NCBI GenBank assembly: GCA_902796565.1
Contig: CADBPP010000044.1
Location: 1-9,939 of the forward strand
Source: an uncultured Eubacteriales bacterium
Lineage (GTDB): Bacteria > Bacillota > Clostridia > Eubacteriales > Anaerofustaceae
Direction of reading: 5' to 3'
DNA: 9,939 nucleotides
Shown in pieces: positions 1 through 6,945 of this stretch. The translations under genes and the position numbers were made by a program. The first letter of the stretch is position 1. Every line of letters begins with the position of its first letter. The notes under the pieces were generated by a model. That model saw nothing but the letters and a program-made list of their open reading frames with translations, did not search any database and had not been told where the DNA came from.

Positions 1-107
1 AGGCCCATCTCCTCCATCATGAAGGGATAGCGCTCACTGAAATCATCGTAGAAATCCATCTGGAAAATGATCTGAAATACTTTTTCTCTTGCTTCGCTTC
101 TTTTCAT
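1..107 (-). CDS. nusB: Transcription antitermination factor NusB, N-terminal fragment (cut by window edge)
   Basis: The reading frame opens with ATG at 107-105 and stays open to the left edge, giving 35 codons. The start MKRSEAREKVFQIIFQMDF matches the typical NusB opening (basic residues, then the first helix R/S-x-A-R-x-x-x-x-Q-x-x-F-Q). NusB is a small all-helical RNA-binding protein that, with S10/NusE, joins the antitermination complex on rRNA operon transcripts. A purine-rich ribosome site (AGGTGAG) lies just upstream. The start is 12 bases past the stop of the SpoU methylase, so it is probably the last visible gene of the same minus-strand operon. About three quarters of the protein is outside the window, so the call rests on the N-terminus and the neighbourhood alone. 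Confidence 0.85.
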   Translation of the reverse strand, partial: MKRSEAREKVFQIIFQMDFYDDFSERYPFMMEEMG

Positions 108-119
108 GTCACTCACCTG

Positions 120-857
120 TCAATATCCCATTATTTTATACATCAGCACCGCTGCAGCGCAGGCGGCGTTGAGTGATTCACAGCCTTCCCTCATGGGTAT
201 CCTTACCAGCTTATCGCACATCCCGGCTGCTTCGTCGCTGAGGCCCCGTCCCTCGTTTCCTATGAGAAGGGCCCACCTCCCCGGTGAAGCTTCAAATGCC
301 TCATCCCCCGACAGATGGGCGCCGGCAAGCTTCAGCCCGGTCTCCTTCAGCCGTGCCAGGCCCGAAAGATCCGAGCGGGAGATGCCCACCCTGAAGATGT
401 TTCCCGCGCAGGCCCTCAGAGCCTTCGGAGACCAGCAGTCCGCACAGCCCTCGGAGAGCACGACGTGGGAGAAGCCCGCGCAGGCGGCGCTCCTTATGAT
501 GGCGCCCACATTGTCCGGGTTCTGCACCCTCTCGAGAAAGAGGATGTTTCCCTCCGTCAGGGAGGATATGTCTTCCTCCGGCGGTCTCTCCAGCACCGCT
601 CCCATCCCCTGGGGGGTCTTCAGCCCGCTGATGTAGCCGAAGATCGATGGTTCCACCACGATAACGTTCTCCTTCTCCTGAAGGGAATCCGGCTCCGTGC
701 TCACCCAGAAGCGGACCTTCACGTCCTCCGGCAGCGCCGAAAGGTTCCTTTCCCCCTCCAGCCATATGAGGCCGGTCTCGTCCCGGTACTTTTTCTGGTG
801 AAGGCTCGCCGCCAGCTTCACAGAGGCGTTCTGCCTCGAGGTCACAGTCTGTCTCAT
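120..857 (-). CDS. SpoU/TrmH-family RNA 2'-O-ribose methyltransferase (YsgA/RlmB-like)
   Basis: This 245-residue protein carries all three SpoU (SPOUT, trefoil-knot) motifs. Motif 1 is QNPDNVGAIIRSAACAG at about 112-128, with Asn116 and the catalytic Arg122. Motif 2 is LLIGNEGRGLS at about 197-207, and motif 3 is IPMREGCESLNAACAAAV at about 220-237. The first ~100 residues, with an LEGER-type segment near 33-37, resemble the SpoU substrate-binding domain, and the total length matches the Bacillus YsgA type. The family transfers methyl from S-adenosylmethionine to a ribose 2'-OH in rRNA or tRNA. The exact target cannot be read from the sequence. The start ATG is one base beyond the transporter stop (TGA-t-ATG), with GGTGG in the transporter tail as ribosome site, so translation is likely coupled. 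It precedes nusB by 12 bases. The family is certain; the substrate is not. Confidence 0.93.
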   Translation of the reverse strand: MRQTVTSRQNASVKLAASLHQKKYRDETGLIWLEGERNLSALPEDVKVRFWVSTEPDSLQEKENVIVVEPSIFGYISGLKTPQGMGAVLERPPEEDISSLTEGNILFLERVQNPDNVGAIIRSAACAGFSHVVLSEGCADCWSPKALRACAGNIFRVGISRSDLSGLARLKETGLKLAGAHLSGDEAFEASPGRWALLIGNEGRGLSDEAAGMCDKLVRIPMREGCESLNAACAAAVLMYKIMGY

Positions 858-858
858 A

Positions 859-2193
859 TCACACCACCATATCCGAACGGCCCAGCATAAGCTGCTCCGA
901 AAGGGGCTCTTCCTTTGATACCGAAAGGTCCAGCGCCCGGCTGAAATACATGGGAAGGAGCCTGCCCGCCAGCATCGTCACTATGTACAGGGCGCTGAAG
1001 ACCGCGGGAAGCTCCCGCACATCCGCAGCGTGGATACCGCTTAAGGTATACGCCGATGCCGTCTCGAAAAGAACGTCGGAATAATCCAGGGAACATGCCG
1101 CGGACATGGCAAGGGACATCACCAGAATGAAGGCGATGCCGCTTAGGGCAAGGTAAACGGGTTTTATAAAGGCGCTGCGGGCGAAGCGCACCTTTTTCGT
1201 CCTTATGTTCTCGCCGCAGGACGGGGCCAGCACCAGATATATGCACAGCAGCATCACCGCGCCCATCCTGAGCCCTCCGGTGGAGCTTCCCGAGAGGCCT
1301 CCCGTGAACATGGCGATGAAAAGGATGACTCTCGAGGCAAAGCTCACGGATCCCACCGTGTTTCCTCCCATGAGGGAGGCGCTCCTGGCGCCCAGGACCC
1401 TCAGAACGGCTGTGGATACGGCGCTCTGGGCCGGCAGGGTGCCGTCCCATTCCAGAGCGCATACCGCCGCGCACATCACCAGGGTCAGGATAAGAAAGAA
1501 CACCGACTGCATGAGCATGGTGCGGGAAAGCCTGCCCCTGCTGCGGGCGGAGACCGCCGCAGCGGCGAAAAGCGGGCCCAAAGCTGAAAGAAGCACCAGG
1601 ACAGAACAGACGATGTCGTAGCTGTAATTCACGCTGAAGATACCGAGGGCCCTTCCGTCAAGAAGGCTCATGCCGCACCCCGTGACCGCGCTCACGGAAG
1701 TGAAGGCCGCAAGACCCGCGGCCTTCGCAGCGGGATAGGCGGGGGCAAAAACTCCGAAGAGGGCAAGTCCCCCAATGACCTGAAGCACCGCAAGGTAGGA
1801 AATGATGTATACAAGAAGATCCCTTCCGCAGGTGGGGCTCGCCAGGGCGAACAGCCATCTTTTGCGGCCGATGACCAGTTCCGCCGTGTGGCCGCAGGCA
1901 AGGATCAGCCTGCAGGAAACATACAGGGCGAAAACGGCTCCGGCCTCACAGAGCAGGGCTATAAAAAAAATACCGGGGATCCCAAAACCTGTTAGGTTCA
2001 CGATGGACGATCCGCACAGGGTAAAGGCGGACACGGCGGTATAAAGACACTCAAACAGATCCGCTGAGCTCTCCTTTCTCAGGGCGAAAAGCACCAGTGC
2101 CGAGAGGGCCAGTCCCACTGACAGCGATGCGAGGATCCCGACGGGTCTGAACAGATTTTCAAAAAAGCTCTTTTTAATGTTTTGTTCTTCCAT
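859..2193 (-). CDS. TrkH/KtrB-family cation (K+ or Na+) transporter, membrane subunit
   Basis: From the chosen start (MEEQNIKKSFF) the protein is 444 residues, the normal KtrB size, and it is very hydrophobic throughout. It shows the fourfold M1-P-M2 plan of the TrkH/KtrB/HKT superfamily. Pore-loop 1 is SAFTLCGS (55-62), loop 2 is SVSAVTGCGMSLL (166-178), loop 3 is GARSASLMG (268-276) and loop 4 is SAYTLSGI (380-387). The GGLSGSSTGGLRMG stretch (298-311) corresponds to the family's GGSSGSTAGG segment, and LAGRLLPMYFSRAL (408-421) matches the conserved C-terminal IGRLGP helix. Such subunits conduct K+ (sometimes Na+) under control of a cytosolic TrkA/KtrA nucleotide-binding ring; none is encoded next to it here. 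The filter Gly of loop 3 is Ser273. The frame also opens at ATG 2211 and ATG 2313, but these lie in or upstream of the promoter. First gene of the minus-strand operon. Confidence 0.9.
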   Translation of the reverse strand: MEEQNIKKSFFENLFRPVGILASLSVGLALSALVLFALRKESSADLFECLYTAVSAFTLCGSSIVNLTGFGIPGIFFIALLCEAGAVFALYVSCRLILACGHTAELVIGRKRWLFALASPTCGRDLLVYIISYLAVLQVIGGLALFGVFAPAYPAAKAAGLAAFTSVSAVTGCGMSLLDGRALGIFSVNYSYDIVCSVLVLLSALGPLFAAAAVSARSRGRLSRTMLMQSVFFLILTLVMCAAVCALEWDGTLPAQSAVSTAVLRVLGARSASLMGGNTVGSVSFASRVILFIAMFTGGLSGSSTGGLRMGAVMLLCIYLVLAPSCGENIRTKKVRFARSAFIKPVYLALSGIAFILVMSLAMSAACSLDYSDVLFETASAYTLSGIHAADVRELPAVFSALYIVTMLAGRLLPMYFSRALDLSVSKEEPLSEQLMLGRSDMVV

Positions 2194-2202
2194 TACATAC
2201 CC

Positions 2203-2231
2203 ATTATACATTACAGGCCCCCGCAATACAA
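2203..2231 (-). promoter_or_regulatory. Probable sigma-A-type promoter of the transporter-methylase-nusB operon
   Basis: On the minus strand a perfect TATAAT (2208-2203) sits 17 bases downstream of TTGTAT (2231-2226), a weak -35 box. Transcription would start about 7 bases later, only 1-3 bases before the preferred transporter ATG at 2193, so the message would be nearly leaderless. Alternatively ATG 2211, which overlaps the box and has GGGGG before it, is the true start and the box is accidental. No other promoter is evident for this operon in the 170-base divergent gap. Confidence 0.5.
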
Positions 2232-2307
2232 ACAAAACCTTGCCCGCAGGAGCGCTGCGCGTCGTTTTTCCGCTTTTTCGGCATGGCCTGCCTTTGTCAG
2301 CGTACTG

Positions 2308-2336
2308 TTGCATTCCATCCCGTTTTGTTCTATAAT
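2308..2336 (+). promoter_or_regulatory. Promoter of the hydrolase-RgpF-alaA operon
   Basis: TTGCAT (2308-2313), a 17-base spacer and a perfect TATAAT (2331-2336) form a good vegetative promoter. It predicts a start near 2343 and a leader of about 20 bases. An AAGG ribosome site (2352-2355) lies 8 bases before the ATG at 2364. It diverges from the transporter promoter, with about 75 bases between the two -35 boxes. No clear operator repeat was seen between them. Confidence 0.7.
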
Positions 2337-2363
2337 ATCTGAATACGGTACAAGGTATCTGAA

Positions 2364-4079
2364 ATGAAAAAGAAAAGACGCTTTAAACTGATAACACTCA
2401 TCATCCTCTGCGCACTGTGCATCGCATCATGCGCTTTTCTGAGCGCGCAGCATATAGGCATGAAGAGGATCATTTACCAGAACACCCGGGGCGACAACAT
2501 CAGCGCCTCCTACCACTCCGTTCAGGGCGCAAAGGCCGTCATGCTGGTGGGCGATCTCGGATGGGACAGCGGTGAGATGAGCGTGTTCTCCACGAGCTTC
2601 ATAAAGATGGGCTACAGCGTGTTCGTCTTTGAATTCCCCGGCACAGGCTTTTCCGCCGGCACGATACCTTTCCATTACAATGACGGCACGTTCCTCGCGG
2701 AGCAGTTCTACAACGCTCTGTTCGTGTTCTCGTCCACCTGCTCCGTACCTATACGCGACATCCACATAGTTGCCTTCGGCGAGGGAGCCAGAGCCGTGCT
2801 TCAGACCGCCCGGGAAGGATATATCGAACCTGCGAGCCTCACCCTCATCGCCACCGGCATCAAACTCGGGGACGGAAGGGATTTCGACGTGCTCAACTAC
2901 ACCAACGATTCCCGCATGGAATGGATCAGGGGTCTTAAGGACTCCTCCATAACATGTCCGGTGATGCTCATCTCATCCGCACTGGACGAGGCTTCCACCA
3001 CCGAGGACAGCGAGCTGCTCGCGGAGCAGCTCGACATGATAACCATTAAGACGGAGGTCACCAACCAGGTCACTGTCATGCCGGATCCGGTAAAGGACGC
3101 CCAGGGCAACGTCGTGCAGCCTCCTCCAGAGACAGTGACCGTGACCACCATATCGGAACAGAAGAGAGACCCGGTCACCGTAAAGACGGTGAAATGGGCT
3201 CTGCATCCATATATGGCACGCAGCCCCGAAGTACTGGATGAAGCGACGAGCTTCATAGCGTCCCTGGACAGAAAGGACGTCCCGTCCTTCACCGCAGTCA
3301 AGCTAATACCCCTCATCAGGATCCTGGTGCTGCCCCTGGCGGCGGCTGTCATGGCCCTTTACACCCTCATTCTCAGGGACAGGGAAAAGTACGATACCGC
3401 CCGGGTGAGACAGGTGGCCCAGATGCCTGAAGGACTGATGAAAAGAAAGACCGCCATATCCGTCTTTGCCATACCCTTCGCCGCCGCCATGGCCGTGCTG
3501 GTATATTTCATATCCTCCAGGGTGGCCTACAATGCCATGATATCCTCTGCGATGTTCGCCTCCAACGGGCTGCTGTGCTTCCTGCTGTACCTCTTCACGG
3601 ATCTGGGCAGGGGCATGGAGGGAGGTCTCGGAGAAAAGGAAGAGACCCATCTCCTGAAGCCCACCGTATGCTTCGCTTCCGCTTGCGCATTTCTGGGGCT
3701 TTTGAGCCTTCTGGGCATGGGCAATTATCTTTCGGTTAACGAGAACTGGCTCGCCAGAGCAGCCCTCACCGCTGTTTTCGCCATGGTGTTCTACGCCGAC
3801 GGGATGGAGCGGAGAAAAGCCGCCTTCACGTCGAAGGAAAAGAGAAAGATCCTGGCGGTCAACTACTACAGCTTCCTGCTGTATCCCCTGCTCACGGCAG
3901 CCATCGGGGACTTTTCCACCGCTGCCGGCTGCTTCGGATACATCATGGCCCTGGTGATGACCCTGCTTCTCGGAGAGCTGCTGGAGCATTTCAAGGCGCC
4001 CGCCGCCCTCAGGGCAGTGTACATGGGATTCTTCTTCCAGATGAGCGCCTTTGCCCGTCTGGTCATATTCATAAAGTGA
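2364..4079 (+). CDS. Membrane protein with a degenerate alpha/beta-hydrolase domain and ~8-helix C-terminal domain
   Basis: 571 residues. Residues 1-27 are a basic then hydrophobic signal or anchor; IASC at 20-23 is a permissive lipobox, so a lipoprotein is possible. Residues about 33-303 look like an alpha/beta hydrolase: KAVMLVGDLGWDSG (57-70), then GYSVFVFEFPGTGFS (83-97), the usual strand-turn before a G-x-S-x-G elbow. The elbow itself reads VAFGEGA (136-142), with Gly139 at the nucleophile position. The later acid (Asp208 in LISSALDEAS) and a His (His281 in ALHPYM) are still present. An insert at about 226-276 is rich in alternating Thr/Val and holds a PPP turn. From about 311 on there are roughly eight hydrophobic helices (311-337, 363-384, 391-411, 433-451, 464-478, 497-515, 519-538, 546-570) with basic loops. 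I recognise no family for this C-terminal part. It is followed 16 bases later by the RgpF-like gene, which hints at envelope work. Ordinary catalysis looks unlikely; function is unknown. Confidence 0.8.
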   Translation: MKKKRRFKLITLIILCALCIASCAFLSAQHIGMKRIIYQNTRGDNISASYHSVQGAKAVMLVGDLGWDSGEMSVFSTSFIKMGYSVFVFEFPGTGFSAGTIPFHYNDGTFLAEQFYNALFVFSSTCSVPIRDIHIVAFGEGARAVLQTAREGYIEPASLTLIATGIKLGDGRDFDVLNYTNDSRMEWIRGLKDSSITCPVMLISSALDEASTTEDSELLAEQLDMITIKTEVTNQVTVMPDPVKDAQGNVVQPPPETVTVTTISEQKRDPVTVKTVKWALHPYMARSPEVLDEATSFIASLDRKDVPSFTAVKLIPLIRILVLPLAAAVMALYTLILRDREKYDTARVRQVAQMPEGLMKRKTAISVFAIPFAAAMAVLVYFISSRVAYNAMISSAMFASNGLLCFLLYLFTDLGRGMEGGLGEKEETHLLKPTVCFASACAFLGLLSLLGMGNYLSVNENWLARAALTAVFAMVFYADGMERRKAAFTSKEKRKILAVNYYSFLLYPLLTAAIGDFSTAAGCFGYIMALVMTLLLGELLEHFKAPAALRAVYMGFFFQMSAFARLVIFIK

Positions 4080-4082
4080 CAC

Positions 4083-4098
4083 GGGGAGGACGGAATTG
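4083..4098 (+). promoter_or_regulatory. Strong ribosome binding site that selects a TTG start
   Basis: GGGGAGG at 4083-4089 lies 6 bases before TTG 4096-4098, the best-supported start of the RgpF-like gene. The only nearby alternative in frame is GTG at 4120, which would give MKRAFIYVFYDPEG, a typical family N-terminus, but it has only a weak GAG upstream. No in-frame ATG occurs in this region. Confidence 0.65.
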
Positions 4099-5661
4099 AT
4101 ACTCGCTGAGCGCAATGATGTGAAAAGAGCCTTCATATATGTCTTCTACGATCCCGAGGGCATTGCCGACGGATATGTCGAAAAGATGCTTTCCTCCCTA
4201 AGGGAGGTCTCTTCCCATACCCTTCTGGTGGTCAACGGGGACATCCGTGAGGAATGCCTCAGCGCCCTGCGTCCATTGTGCGACGACGTGCTCATCCGGG
4301 AGAATGAAGGATACGACGTCACAGCGTACATCAAAGGCCTTGAGCGGCTTGGGGACAGCTCCCTTTACGACGAGGTCATACTGATGAATTCCACCCTGTA
4401 CGGTCCCTTCTATCCTCTCACGGAGATGTTCGGGGAAATGGACCGCCGGGACGCGGACTTCTGGGGGCTGATCGCCCATCCGGAGGACCGCACCACCAGC
4501 ATCGCGTCGTCCCGCTACAACTACATACCGAAACACCTTCAGTCATATTTCATCGCTCTGAGAAGTTCCCTCCTCCAAAGCGGCGCCTTCAGGGATTTCA
4601 TCTCATCCCTTCCCCCCATCCGGGGCTATGATGACGCCAGAGGGTATTTCGAGATAAGCTTCACTCCCCGCATGGAGGAAGCCGGCTTCACCTGGGATGT
4701 TTACGCCGACACCTCCCGCTGGGACAGCTTCGGCATCAACGCAGTGATGTACATGCCCTATGCCCTCATCAGGGAGGAGCGCTTCCCCTTCGCGAAGCAG
4801 AAGGCATTCAGTTTCGGCTCGGATGAGATGACCGCTCTTTTCTCCCAGAGAAAACTGCTGTACTGGCTGGATGAAAAGGGGCTCTACGACGTCTCGCTGA
4901 TAACGGAGAACCTCGCCAGGACCCAGGATCTCAATGACGTAAGGAGCATGAGCGCGCTGAACTTCGTTCTGGACCCGGCTTCTCCCGCGGAAGACGGCTG
5001 CGGATGCGCCTTCTTCATCGACCCGGGAAGAAGCGGCTCACTTCCTACAGAGGATCTGCCCGGGGGCTCGGCGGTGTTCATAAATCATGAAGGAGCTCTG
5101 TCGGGGGACGGGGATCTGATGCAGAACATAAAAAAAGCCCTTTCGGAAGACCCCTGTCTTCTCGAGGGCCGAAGATACATTTGCTTCATGGATCTCTCCC
5201 GAGTACCTGATATTCCCAGGGGATGGGACGCCGGGATGTTCATGGAGATGGCCGTAGAAAACATGGCTGCCTCCGCGGGATATGTATCCCGCGTGGCGGA
5301 GCTCTTCGAAAAGCCCCTCAGACTGGGATGGCTGGATGCCCAGAAGCTAAGAAGCGGCACCCATACGGTGCTGTGGCCAGAAAGCGATGACGGGCTGAGG
5401 AAAACATGCTTCTGGGCCAGAAAGGAAGTGTTCCTCCGTTTCATCGGCGGCAGTACGGTCAGTGAGGCTCTGAAAGCTGAAAGGCGTCTGCTCGGAAGCG
5501 TCATGAGCACCGACTTCGCCGGAAGGGAGATCTCCTCCTGGGACCATTTCATCGGACGTTACGGCAAGGCCAGGAAAAGATACCTGGAAACGAAGAAAAC
5601 GGTAAAAAAGCTGCTGCCTTCAAAGGCGGTGGGTTATCTGATAAAGCTTTTGAAAAAATAG
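4096..5661 (+). CDS. RgpF-like protein (rhamnan synthesis protein F family), surface polysaccharide
   Basis: 521 residues, soluble, no signal peptide. Residues about 10-240 match the RgpF family: KRAFIYVFYDPEGIADGYV (10-28), then RENEGYDVTAYIKGLE (68-83, family form EN-x-GYD-x-x-A), YDEVILMNSTLYGPFYPL (91-108), FWGLIAHPE (122-130), LQSYFIALRSSLL (148-160) and an Arg/Phe-rich FPFAKQKAFSF segment (230-240). RgpF-type proteins take part in assembling rhamnose-rich wall polysaccharides or other glycans, probably as glycosyltransferases at the cytosolic face. Residues about 300-521 form a second, unassigned region with a GCGCAFFIDPG start and a very basic tail (KTVKKLLPSKAVGYLIKLLKK lies at the end) that could touch membrane. 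No other rhamnan genes are beside it. The gene starts 16 bases after the pseudo-hydrolase stop and its own stop overlaps the ribosome site of the next gene, so all three are probably cotranscribed. Family call good; sugar substrate unknown. Confidence 0.82.
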   Translation: MILAERNDVKRAFIYVFYDPEGIADGYVEKMLSSLREVSSHTLLVVNGDIREECLSALRPLCDDVLIRENEGYDVTAYIKGLERLGDSSLYDEVILMNSTLYGPFYPLTEMFGEMDRRDADFWGLIAHPEDRTTSIASSRYNYIPKHLQSYFIALRSSLLQSGAFRDFISSLPPIRGYDDARGYFEISFTPRMEEAGFTWDVYADTSRWDSFGINAVMYMPYALIREERFPFAKQKAFSFGSDEMTALFSQRKLLYWLDEKGLYDVSLITENLARTQDLNDVRSMSALNFVLDPASPAEDGCGCAFFIDPGRSGSLPTEDLPGGSAVFINHEGALSGDGDLMQNIKKALSEDPCLLEGRRYICFMDLSRVPDIPRGWDAGMFMEMAVENMAASAGYVSRVAELFEKPLRLGWLDAQKLRSGTHTVLWPESDDGLRKTCFWARKEVFLRFIGGSTVSEALKAERRLLGSVMSTDFAGREISSWDHFIGRYGKARKRYLETKKTVKKLLPSKAVGYLIKLLKK

Positions 5662-5671
5662 GAGTTGCATC

Positions 5672-6895
5672 ATGAAGGAATTCAAAAAATCTACCAAGCT
5701 TGACAATGTATGCTACGACATCAGAGGCCCCGTCATGGACGAAGCCAACCGCCTCGCGGAAAACGGGGTAAACGTACTGAAGCTGAACATCGGCAATCCC
5801 GCCCCCTATGACCTCTTCGCTCCCGACGAGATCGTTTCGGACATGAGCATGAACCTCAGGGATTCCGAAGGCTATTCCGATTCCAAGGGTCTCTTCGCGG
5901 CAAGGAAGGCTATCATGCAGTACTGCCAGCTCAAGGGTATCCCCAATGTGGATGTCAACGACATCTATACCGGCAACGGAGCCAGCGAGATGATCACCAT
6001 GTGCATGCAGGGCCTCCTGGATTCCGGGGACGAGATACTTGTTCCTTCACCGGACTATCCCCTGTGGACCGCCTCCGTCACCCTGGCGGGAGGAAAAGCC
6101 GTGCATTATCTGTGCGATGAATCCTCGGACTGGTACCCCGACATCGAAGACATCAGAAGGAAGGTAACGGCCAACACGAAGGGCATCGTGGTCATAAACC
6201 CAAACAACCCCACCGGCGCCCTCTATCCCAGGGACGTGCTGGAAGCCATCGTGCAGGTGGCCAGGGAGAACTCCCTCATCATCTTCGCGGATGAGATCTA
6301 CGACCGTCTCGTCATGGACGGCCTGGAGCATACGGCCATAGCGTCCCTCGCTCCCGACGTCATGTGCGTCAACATCAACGGCCTCTCGAAGTCCCACAGG
6401 GTGGCGGGCTACCGGTGCGGATGGATGGTCCTTTCAGGAGACAAGAGCAGCGCGAAGGACTACATCGAGGGACTGAACCTCCTCTCCTCCATGAGACTGT
6501 GTTCCAACGTGCCCGGCCAGAGCATCATACAGACCGCTCTCGGAGGATACCAGAGCTCCCAGGAGCTGCTGGTGCCGGGAGGAAGGATCTACGAGCAGAG
6601 GGAATACATCTACAACGCCATCAATGACATCCCGGGACTCTCCGCGGTGAAGCCCAGGGCGGCGTTCTACATCTTCCCGAAGATCGATGTACAGCGTTTC
6701 AACATCACCGATGACGAACAGTTCGCCTTCGACCTTCTGAGGGAAAAGCACATCCTGATAACCCATGGCGGAGGATTCCACTGGAACGAGCCGGACCACT
6801 TCAGGATCGTATACCTGCCCTACGTGGCACAGCTCAGGGAAGCCGTGAGCGGCCTGAGAAGCTTCTTCGAGACATACCAGCAGAAATCGAATTAG
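5672..6895 (+). CDS. alaA: Alanine aminotransferase, AlaA-type (PLP fold type I)
   Basis: 407 residues, close to the 405 of Escherichia coli AlaA (YfbQ). It shares many runs with that protein as I recall it: KLDNVCYDIRGPV (9-21), LKLNIGNPAP (36-45), VPSPDYPLWTA (124-134), AVHYLCDESSDW (143-154), INPNNPTGA (175-183) and DHFRIV (375-380). Expected PLP residues are Asn179, Asp207, Tyr210 and the Schiff-base Lys240 in NGLSKSHRVAGYRCGW; Arg378 should bind the substrate carboxylate. It transfers the amino group of glutamate to pyruvate, giving alanine and 2-oxoglutarate, in the cytosol. The ATG has AGGAG (5660-5664) 7 bases upstream, overlapping the RgpF-like TAG stop, so it is the last gene of that operon. 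Other class I transaminases are possible, but the length and long identities favour AlaA. Its place behind glycan-type genes is unusual. Confidence 0.9.
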   Translation: MKEFKKSTKLDNVCYDIRGPVMDEANRLAENGVNVLKLNIGNPAPYDLFAPDEIVSDMSMNLRDSEGYSDSKGLFAARKAIMQYCQLKGIPNVDVNDIYTGNGASEMITMCMQGLLDSGDEILVPSPDYPLWTASVTLAGGKAVHYLCDESSDWYPDIEDIRRKVTANTKGIVVINPNNPTGALYPRDVLEAIVQVARENSLIIFADEIYDRLVMDGLEHTAIASLAPDVMCVNINGLSKSHRVAGYRCGWMVLSGDKSSAKDYIEGLNLLSSMRLCSNVPGQSIIQTALGGYQSSQELLVPGGRIYEQREYIYNAINDIPGLSAVKPRAAFYIFPKIDVQRFNITDDEQFAFDLLREKHILITHGGGFHWNEPDHFRIVYLPYVAQLREAVSGLRSFFETYQQKSN

Positions 6896-6905
6896 ACCGG
6901 ACATC

Positions 6906-6941
6906 AAAACGGAGCTCCCTGAGGGGAAGCTCCGTTTTTTT
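6906..6941 (+). terminator. Strong rho-independent terminator after alaA, possibly bidirectional
   Basis: AAAACGGAGC-TCCC (6906-6919) pairs with GGGA-GCTCCGTTTT (6924-6938, one bulged A at 6928) around a TGAG loop, followed by seven T in all (6935-6941). It starts 10 bases after the alaA stop. Read on the minus strand, the same hairpin ends in TTTTG, so it may also stop the converging Nudix operon, whose stop codon is at 6948-6946, though more weakly. Confidence 0.92.
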
Positions 6942-6945
6942 AGTC

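Noticed and set aside
315..1474. Other overlapping frames (315-890 plus, 301-765 minus, 854-1474 minus)
   Set aside because: All overlap the SpoU methylase or transporter genes, which show exact family motifs. Their translations are Arg/Gly/Pro-rich and resemble nothing known.
2194..2313. Longer transporter start at ATG 2313
   Set aside because: The extra 40 residues are hydrophilic, unlike the family, and would span the promoter region and divergent control region. The start at 2193 gives the usual KtrB length.
3303..4136. Long minus-strand open frame (277 codons) opposite the membrane protein
   Set aside because: It lies antisense to a clear multi-helix protein, its translation is Gly/His/Glu-rich low-complexity text with no motif, and it has no good ribosome site. 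It is a shadow caused by the high G+C third positions.
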